Source: Bin87 sp034423575 | Lineage (GTDB): Bacteria; Chloroflexota; Dehalococcoidia; Lucifugimonadales; UBA3495 | Direction of reading: 5' to 3' | Assembly: GCA_034423575.1 (NCBI GenBank) | Contig: DAOUIF010000048.1 | Span: 1-64,000, forward strand | Length of the DNA stretch: 64,000 nucleotides | Shown here: piece by piece, positions 59,598 through 64,000 of the stretch | Layout of the letters: the number at the start of each line of letters is the position of its first letter | Position numbering within the stretch: position 1 is the first letter of the stretch | Translations under genes and position numbers: made by a program | Notes under the pieces: model-generated | What the model was told of the DNA's origin: nothing | Database searches by the model: none | The model's input: only the letters and a program-made list of their open reading frames with translations

Positions 59598-60404
59598 TTA
59601 TAGATTATTCAAATCGACGTCGAAGCCGGCCGCTCGCAACTCCCTGCCAAGCGTCAGTTTCCACCCTTCACCGTCATCCATTGGAATGTAGACAACTCCA
59701 TCATAATCCGACGGCCTCTCAACATCGCCTTTCAGCAACACGCACACCCGGTTCCGACCAAGCGCGTGGGTAAAGTACCCCAGCTCAAAAACCACGTTCT
59801 GCCGCATACGTGGTTGTCGGTTGTCAGGTTCATCGGCAAGACCGCCAAAGTCATCCGGCGTGCCTAGAATCACCGCAAACCCCACCTTTCCGGCGTAGTC
59901 TTCAAACTTCTCGATTATGGTGCGGCCCTGGCTAGGCTGCTCTTGCAAGATCACGGGCTCCAGTCCCAACCCTTCAAGGCATCTCGCCGCCGCTTGCTTG
60001 GCGGCTTCATCGCGCCCGTGAACAACGAAAACTCGATTAGAGACAGGAGCTCCGTTCACAGTGGGCACTCCAGCATTGGTTGACACTTGGTCGTCGCCAG
60101 ACCACCACCTATCGATCTCCGCGATCATCGAAGCAAGTGTATCAGAGGCTCTGTTTAAGCCACTCCGATACGCTTGCGAACGTTCATATGCACTAGATGG
60201 AGCGATCATTGCGATGTAGCGGATACGTGCAAATTCTTTTGCATTGCCAGAATCGGCGCCAAATATATTGACTGTCGCGATTCGAGTGTTCCTATGCCAT
60301 ATTCTGAACTCTGAAGAATTCGAGTTAAGTGACCGCAATGCTGGGATTCCATCCAGCCCTTCTTGTAGGTATGCCTTCGCTTGTGCTTTGGTCGGCTTCA
60401 TCAT
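59598..60404 (-). CDS. TIR-like (PF10137/CAP12-type) nucleotide-binding protein
   Basis: A 268-residue protein. Residues 1-110 form a helical N-terminal part of unknown role. Residues about 124-260 form the TIR-like domain once called predicted nucleotide-binding and now known from Cap12-type anti-phage NADases: RVFVVHGRDEAAKQAAARCLEGLGLEPVILQEQPSQGRTIIEKFEDYA, AVILGTPDD, RMRQNVVFELGYFTHALGR. Glu207 in FELGYF is the predicted catalytic Glu. It converges on the type IIG-like gene with three bases between stops. No cyclic-nucleotide synthase or STING domain is present here. Confidence 0.92.
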   Translation of the reverse strand: MMKPTKAQAKAYLQEGLDGIPALRSLNSNSSEFRIWHRNTRIATVNIFGADSGNAKEFARIRYIAMIAPSSAYERSQAYRSGLNRASDTLASMIAEIDRWWSGDDQVSTNAGVPTVNGAPVSNRVFVVHGRDEAAKQAAARCLEGLGLEPVILQEQPSQGRTIIEKFEDYAGKVGFAVILGTPDDFGGLADEPDNRQPRMRQNVVFELGYFTHALGRNRVCVLLKGDVERPSDYDGVVYIPMDDGEGWKLTLGRELRAAGFDVDLNNL

Positions 60405-60461
60405 CGTGCGGGGTCTCCGTGGTCAAATCCGTGTTTCGCGATGACTCGCAAGTATGTTCTG

Positions 60462-60470
60462 ATTATACCA
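60462..60470 (-). promoter_or_regulatory. Extended -10 promoter of the TIR-like gene
   Basis: On the minus strand TGGTATAAT is a perfect extended -10, 57 bases before the ATG. There is no strong -35. Confidence 0.6.
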
Positions 60471-60496
60471 TTGCCCATGCTACACTGACGCGCACC

Positions 60497-60519
60497 CACT
60501 CCGGTTTTACGCCGGAGTG
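60497..60519. promoter_or_regulatory. Hairpin upstream of the TIR-like promoter
   Basis: CACTCCGG (60497-60504) pairs with CCGGAGTG (60512-60519), 8 bp with a seven-base loop. It lies about 27 bases upstream of the -10 and could be an operator or the end of a short plus-strand transcript. Confidence 0.35.
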
Positions 60520-60625
60520 TAATCGTGGGATGGACTGCCTTCCTCGCTATGTTTGCCGACGACTGGCGCCCAGACCGCCTTTTGCCGAGACACCAATGCA
60601 CACCACCGGATTGAGGAGAAATGCA

Positions 60626-60982
60626 ATGGGAACCGTAGGGGTCACCATAAGTATCGGAGACCCGCAAGGGCAGAGGTTTGAAGAGGTCGACGCAATCGTG
60701 GACACCGGCTCAACCTTCACTGCGATCCCCCGAACCACGTTGCAGCGGCTGGGAGTGCCGGTCCAACGGTCAGTACAGTCCGAACTGGCGGACGGAAGCA
60801 ACGCGCCGGTGGACATCGGAAAAACTATGATCAGGCTTGAAGGGCTGGAATTCTCCACACCGGTAATCTTCGCTGAATCCGGCGAGCCCATTTTGCTTGG
60901 GGTGGTCACGCTGGAAGAGGCGCTGCTAGCCGTCGATCCTGTGGCTGGACGCCTCATACCTACGAACGCGCTGCGCCTTTAG
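60626..60982 (+). CDS. Retropepsin-like aspartyl protease-fold protein
   Basis: A 118-residue protein with the single-copy retropepsin fold: VTISIGDPQGQRFEEVDAIVDTGSTFTAIPRTTLQRLGV, where Asp-Thr-Gly is the catalytic triplet, then ILLGVVTLEEALLAVDP with the ILG-type flap end. Such proteins act as dimers if active. GAGGAG lies nine bases before the ATG at 60626. Single gene with no clear partner. Confidence 0.85.
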   Translation: MGTVGVTISIGDPQGQRFEEVDAIVDTGSTFTAIPRTTLQRLGVPVQRSVQSELADGSNAPVDIGKTMIRLEGLEFSTPVIFAESGEPILLGVVTLEEALLAVDPVAGRLIPTNALRL

Positions 60983-61026
60983 CCGCGGGAGCATCGCCGC
61001 GCTGAAATCGCCGTCCGCCGGCCCCA

Positions 61027-61035
61027 TGCTATAAT
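61027..61035 (+). promoter_or_regulatory. Extended -10 promoter for the LLM gene
   Basis: TGCTATAAT, a full extended -10, ends 36 bases before the ATG at 61072. Confidence 0.5.
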
Positions 61036-61071
61036 GCGGCGCGATTCTTATTCGAGCGGAGCATCGTTTGG

Positions 61072-62241
61072 ATGATTAAGCGGTTTTCGGTTCTGTACGT
61101 GGGGCAGATCGACCTGGACAACGTGGGCGCGGACGGCACGCCGGCCGACCAGCGCCGTTACAGCAACGAGCAGTTGATCCAGGCCTACGATCACGCGGAA
61201 GCGCTGGCCAAGCACATGGACGAGCGCGGGTTCTATTGCATGTGGATGGCGGAGCACCACTTCCAGCACGAAGGGTACGAGTGCATCCCCAACCTGATCC
61301 TCATGGGCGTGCACCTGGCGGGACAGACCAAAAACCTCAAGTTCGGGCAGGCGTTCAACATCATCCCCATGTGGCATCCGCTGCGGGTGGCCGAAGACTT
61401 TGCCATGGCCGACATCCTGACCGGCGGGCGCATGATCTTCGGCGTGGGCCGCGGCTACCACGCGCGGGAAGTGGAGACTTTCGGCGCGCCGGTTATCGAC
61501 AACGACGCCAACCGCGAGCTCTTCCTGGAGCAGATGGAGGTCATCCTCAAGGCGTTCAACGAAGAGTCCTGGAGCCACTCCGGCAAGTACTACACCATAC
61601 CCCCGCAGGTTCCCTATCGCGGGTACGACCTGAAAGAGATCACGATGGTGCCCCGCCCGGTCAGTCGGCCCGTGGAGATCTGGCAACCCATCGCCAGCGG
61701 CCGCACGTTGAACTACATCGCCGAGCGCGGGATCAAGGCGATGGTGGCACTGACCGGCGAGCTGTATGCCGAGCAGATGATCACCCAGTATCACGACGCC
61801 GCGACGGGCGCGGGACGCGACATCCCACTGGGCGGCGACATGGCGCTGGGGTTCGGTTTTTATATCGCCGGCAGCCGGGAAGAGGCCATCGAGAAGGTGC
61901 GGCCCTTCCACGACGAGCGCTACAAGTGGTTCGCGCCCTTCGGGTTCGTCAGGTATACCGACGAGCAGGGCCGGCCCTGGGGTACGCCGGGAGCTCCGGC
62001 GCGGACGCCGCGGATCGAGGACGGTGTGGACCAGAAGGCGTGGTTCTGCGGCAATCCGGACGACTTCATCAGGTTCCTGCGGGAGATCGAGGAGAAGTAC
62101 CCCGGGCTGGAGGACATCGTGCTGCAGTGGCCGGAAGGGATGCCGTGGGACGAGTTCAGAAACCAGTTGTCCATCTTTGCTGACGAAGTGATGCCGGCCT
62201 TCACGGGGAGGGAGGCCGTCCTTCCGGTCGGCGACGACTGA
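61072..62241 (+). CDS. LLM-class flavin-dependent monooxygenase-like protein
   Basis: A 389-residue luciferase-like protein: HAEALAKHMDERGFYCMWMAEHHFQHEGYE, KFGQAFNIIPMWHPLRVAEDFAMADILTGGRMIFGVGRGYHAREVETFG, and the long C-terminal part with SRPVEIWQPIASGRTLNYIAERGIKAMV. The EHHF and GRGYH motifs place it with FMN-dependent alkanal monooxygenase relatives. It is one of four LLM-type genes in the window. Confidence 0.92.
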   Translation: MIKRFSVLYVGQIDLDNVGADGTPADQRRYSNEQLIQAYDHAEALAKHMDERGFYCMWMAEHHFQHEGYECIPNLILMGVHLAGQTKNLKFGQAFNIIPMWHPLRVAEDFAMADILTGGRMIFGVGRGYHAREVETFGAPVIDNDANRELFLEQMEVILKAFNEESWSHSGKYYTIPPQVPYRGYDLKEITMVPRPVSRPVEIWQPIASGRTLNYIAERGIKAMVALTGELYAEQMITQYHDAATGAGRDIPLGGDMALGFGFYIAGSREEAIEKVRPFHDERYKWFAPFGFVRYTDEQGRPWGTPGAPARTPRIEDGVDQKAWFCGNPDDFIRFLREIEEKYPGLEDIVLQWPEGMPWDEFRNQLSIFADEVMPAFTGREAVLPVGDD

Positions 62242-62271
62242 CGGTAAACACCCAGCCGCCGGAGCGATTGC

Positions 62272-63555
62272 TTGGCGAATCCTGAGCACGTTGCCATCGT
62301 CAAAAGGCGAACGTTTGCCATAGCGCGCTGGCGAGCACGTGAGTTTCAAAGCCGCCCGCGTCTGGATCTTGCGGGCGCGTATCTAAGCGGGATCAGGATG
62401 CCAGGCGTGGACCTGGGGTTCGACGATCTGACGGAGATCGATCTGACCCGGGCGGACCTGCGGCATAGCAACTTTGGCGGAGCCCGTTTGCGCGGAGCAT
62501 TCCTCACGCGCTGCAACCTCAACCGGGCGAACTTCGCAGAATGCCAGGCGGCAGAGGCGTCGTTCCTGCGTTCCGACCTCAGGGGCAGCAACTTCGACAG
62601 CGCGGACCTGAGGGGCGCCGATCTTTCCAATTGTGACATCGCCTTCGCCACGCTGGTGGGCGCAAACCTGGCCGGCGCGGACTTGACCGAAGCCGATCTG
62701 ACCATGTCCGACCTGACCGACGCCAACCTGAGCGGCGCCAAGCTGAGCGCAGCCTGCCTGGACGTCGCCAACCTCACGCGTTGCGACCTGCGCCGGGCGA
62801 CGCTGGTGCGCACCCGCCTCGACCGGACGCTGCTTGAGGAAGTCGTCCTAGATATGACGCTCTTCGCCGACTGCGACCTGAGCGCTGCATTAGGGTTGGA
62901 AACGCTACGTCACGACGGGCCGAGCATTGTCGGCGCGGACACGCTGGCGCGCTCCAATGGCGGCATTCCGGAGTCATTCCTGCGGCCGGCCGGAGTGCCA
63001 CCGGAATTCATCGAAAGCCAGGGCAAACTCGGCGACCAGAAAACGCCACACCGCAGGGTCCTGCTGATCGGCTCGGTGGTGGACGACACCATAGTTAGGT
63101 GGCTGGAAACGGAGCTGAGGTCGATGGGGTTGCAGTGCTGGAGCTTGCTGGCGGACGACGAGGAAGCGGCATACAACACATCGGTTATTCCGCCGATGAG
63201 CCGATTCAGGGACTTCGACCGGGTGGCATTGCTCTGCTCACGGGACGCGCTGGAAAGCCCGGCCTGCTGGCGGCTGTACCAGGAGATCATGCAACGGCAG
63301 ACGACCTCGGCGGCCCGGCGTTCCTACGTGGCGGCTCTGGAAATGGACGACTGCCTGAAGAATGACAGCGACGCACTGTACCGGCAGCTGGGCGGCGGGC
63401 CCATCGCGCGCCTGCGCCCGCGCAAGGACCGTGTCGGTGGGTACCGGCGCGACCTGCCGGGCGTGATGGCGACGTTGACCGCGGAAATCAAAGCGCAGCC
63501 GGACGAATGGGACGACGAACCGGACGCCGACGAGGCTGAAGCGGCGGCAGGATAA
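62272..63555 (+). CDS. Pentapeptide-repeat protein with C-terminal TIR-like domain
   Basis: A 427-residue protein. Residues about 30-215 hold some 30 pentapeptide repeats of the A(D/N)Lxx kind (ADLRHSNFGGARLRGAFL, ADLTEADLTMSDLTDANL), which form a right-handed square beta-helix. A linker with PSIVGADTLARSNGGIPESFLRPAGVP joins to a domain at about 260-410 (RRVLLIGSVVDDTIVRWLETELRSMGLQCWSLL, FDRVALLCSRDALESPACWRLYQEI) that resembles TIR domains in order, including the S-x-x-x-x-S-x-x-C/W-x-x-x-E strand-helix. The catalytic Glu is uncertain. The linker plus TIR arrangement is known in pentapeptide-TIR proteins. Start is TTG. Confidence 0.85.
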   Translation: MANPEHVAIVKRRTFAIARWRAREFQSRPRLDLAGAYLSGIRMPGVDLGFDDLTEIDLTRADLRHSNFGGARLRGAFLTRCNLNRANFAECQAAEASFLRSDLRGSNFDSADLRGADLSNCDIAFATLVGANLAGADLTEADLTMSDLTDANLSGAKLSAACLDVANLTRCDLRRATLVRTRLDRTLLEEVVLDMTLFADCDLSAALGLETLRHDGPSIVGADTLARSNGGIPESFLRPAGVPPEFIESQGKLGDQKTPHRRVLLIGSVVDDTIVRWLETELRSMGLQCWSLLADDEEAAYNTSVIPPMSRFRDFDRVALLCSRDALESPACWRLYQEIMQRQTTSAARRSYVAALEMDDCLKNDSDALYRQLGGGPIARLRPRKDRVGGYRRDLPGVMATLTAEIKAQPDEWDDEPDADEAEAAAG

Positions 63556-63567
63556 GCCGGCGCGCAG

Positions 63568-63951
63568 TCAGTGAGGGTGCTGGGAGTAGTCCCAGTCGGC
63601 GGGCACGTACTCGATGCGAACGTCGCTGCCCAGCATAAGGCAGGCTTCTCCCCACTGGTCGGGCGCGGCGACGTCCCAAGGGTCGCCGCCGTCCGCGGGC
63701 CGGAGTCGGATGCCGTCCACGCCGCCGTAGATCAGCATGATCACGCCCTCGCCGGAGTCTTCCGACAGCGCGGCCATGGCCGGGCAGGGCTCTCCGTTCT
63801 CCCATCCGACGACGTCACACCAAACGTCGGCGCCCAGGGGATCGGGAGCCAGGACGCGCACGATGGGCTGCGGATCGATCAGCAGATCGAAGACCCGGTT
63901 GAGGTCCATGGGGCTGTTGCCGTCGGCGATTACTTCAACTTCGTACAGCAT
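63568..63951 (-). CDS. Hypothetical protein
   Basis: A 127-residue acidic protein (MLYEVEVIADGNSPMDLNRVFDLLIDPQPIVRVLAPDPLGADVWCDVVGWENGEPCPAM). It looks like a small alpha/beta domain, with two Cys and no membrane segment. It converges with the pentapeptide gene, 12 bases between stops. Family not recognised. Confidence 0.65.
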   Translation of the reverse strand: MLYEVEVIADGNSPMDLNRVFDLLIDPQPIVRVLAPDPLGADVWCDVVGWENGEPCPAMAALSEDSGEGVIMLIYGGVDGIRLRPADGGDPWDVAAPDQWGEACLMLGSDVRIEYVPADWDYSQHPH

Positions 63952-64000
63952 ATCGGTGATTGGGGAGTGGAGCGGTTATGTCCGGCCGACTGAGGCCGGC

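Overview
This is a GC-rich window of about 64 kb carrying roughly 58 genes, packed in short co-oriented operons. The gene content points to Chloroflexota, probably a Dehalococcoidia or SAR202-like lineage. The signs are several luciferase-like flavin/F420 oxidoreductases, many acyl-CoA and CoA-transferase enzymes, secreted proteins with long Thr/Pro linkers, and a lipoprotein with the EVTREV repeat typical of Chloroflexota. That placement is an inference from protein style. The only RNA gene found is rnpB; there is no rRNA and no tRNA.

Layout. 1-7 kb: the tail of a 3-hydroxyisobutyrate dehydrogenase-like gene, a secreted CAP-domain protein, a minus-strand phnD-phnC-phnE-phnE importer operon, and two secreted proteins. 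7.8-16.6 kb: a ThDP enzyme with an FMN 2-hydroxyacid oxidase, rnpB, an HpcH aldolase, an SbcD-like nuclease, a P1 peptidase, a DUF2520 protein and panB. 16.6-25.6 kb: acyl-CoA and carbonyl metabolism (SDR, acyl-CoA dehydrogenase, ECHDC3-like crotonase, DinB, iron alcohol dehydrogenase), then an S9 peptidase, an LLM oxidoreductase, a phosphotriesterase homologue and a DUF488 protein. 36-43 kb: acyl-CoA synthetase, Uma2, two LLM oxidoreductases and an MFS exporter. 43-46 kb: small toxin-antitoxin-like genes, a tail-anchored protein and a DNA methyltransferase fused to an HNH nuclease. 46-56 kb: cyclase, two family III CoA transferases, a P450, an OmpR-like regulator, SfsA, a DNA glycosylase, a cupin, an alpha/beta hydrolase and an SDR. 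56.7-63.6 kb: a defence-like group made of a fused nuclease-methyltransferase (type IIG-like), a TIR-like (CAP12-type) protein, a retropepsin-like protein, an LLM oxidoreductase and a pentapeptide-repeat/TIR-like protein.

The most striking structure is a mobile island of about 8.4 kb between 26510 and 34950. It is bounded by 16-bp near-identical inverted repeats, each flanked by CTAG. If it is removed, leaving one CTAG, the open frame at 34948-35673 joins in frame, with no stop, to the open frame at 26513-26193. The island therefore split a gene of about 330-350 codons. It carries an IS5-family transposase at one end. Its cargo is a leader with a run of hairpins, a ribosome-binding-site-sequestering stem, a secreted protein with an HEXXH motif, an EVTREV-repeat lipoprotein, and a HigB / XRE-ImmA toxin-antitoxin-like operon.

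Short dispersed palindromes separate several operons. Several promoters look like extended -10 types (TGnTAnnAT), and a few lie so close to the start codon that the mRNA should be nearly leaderless.
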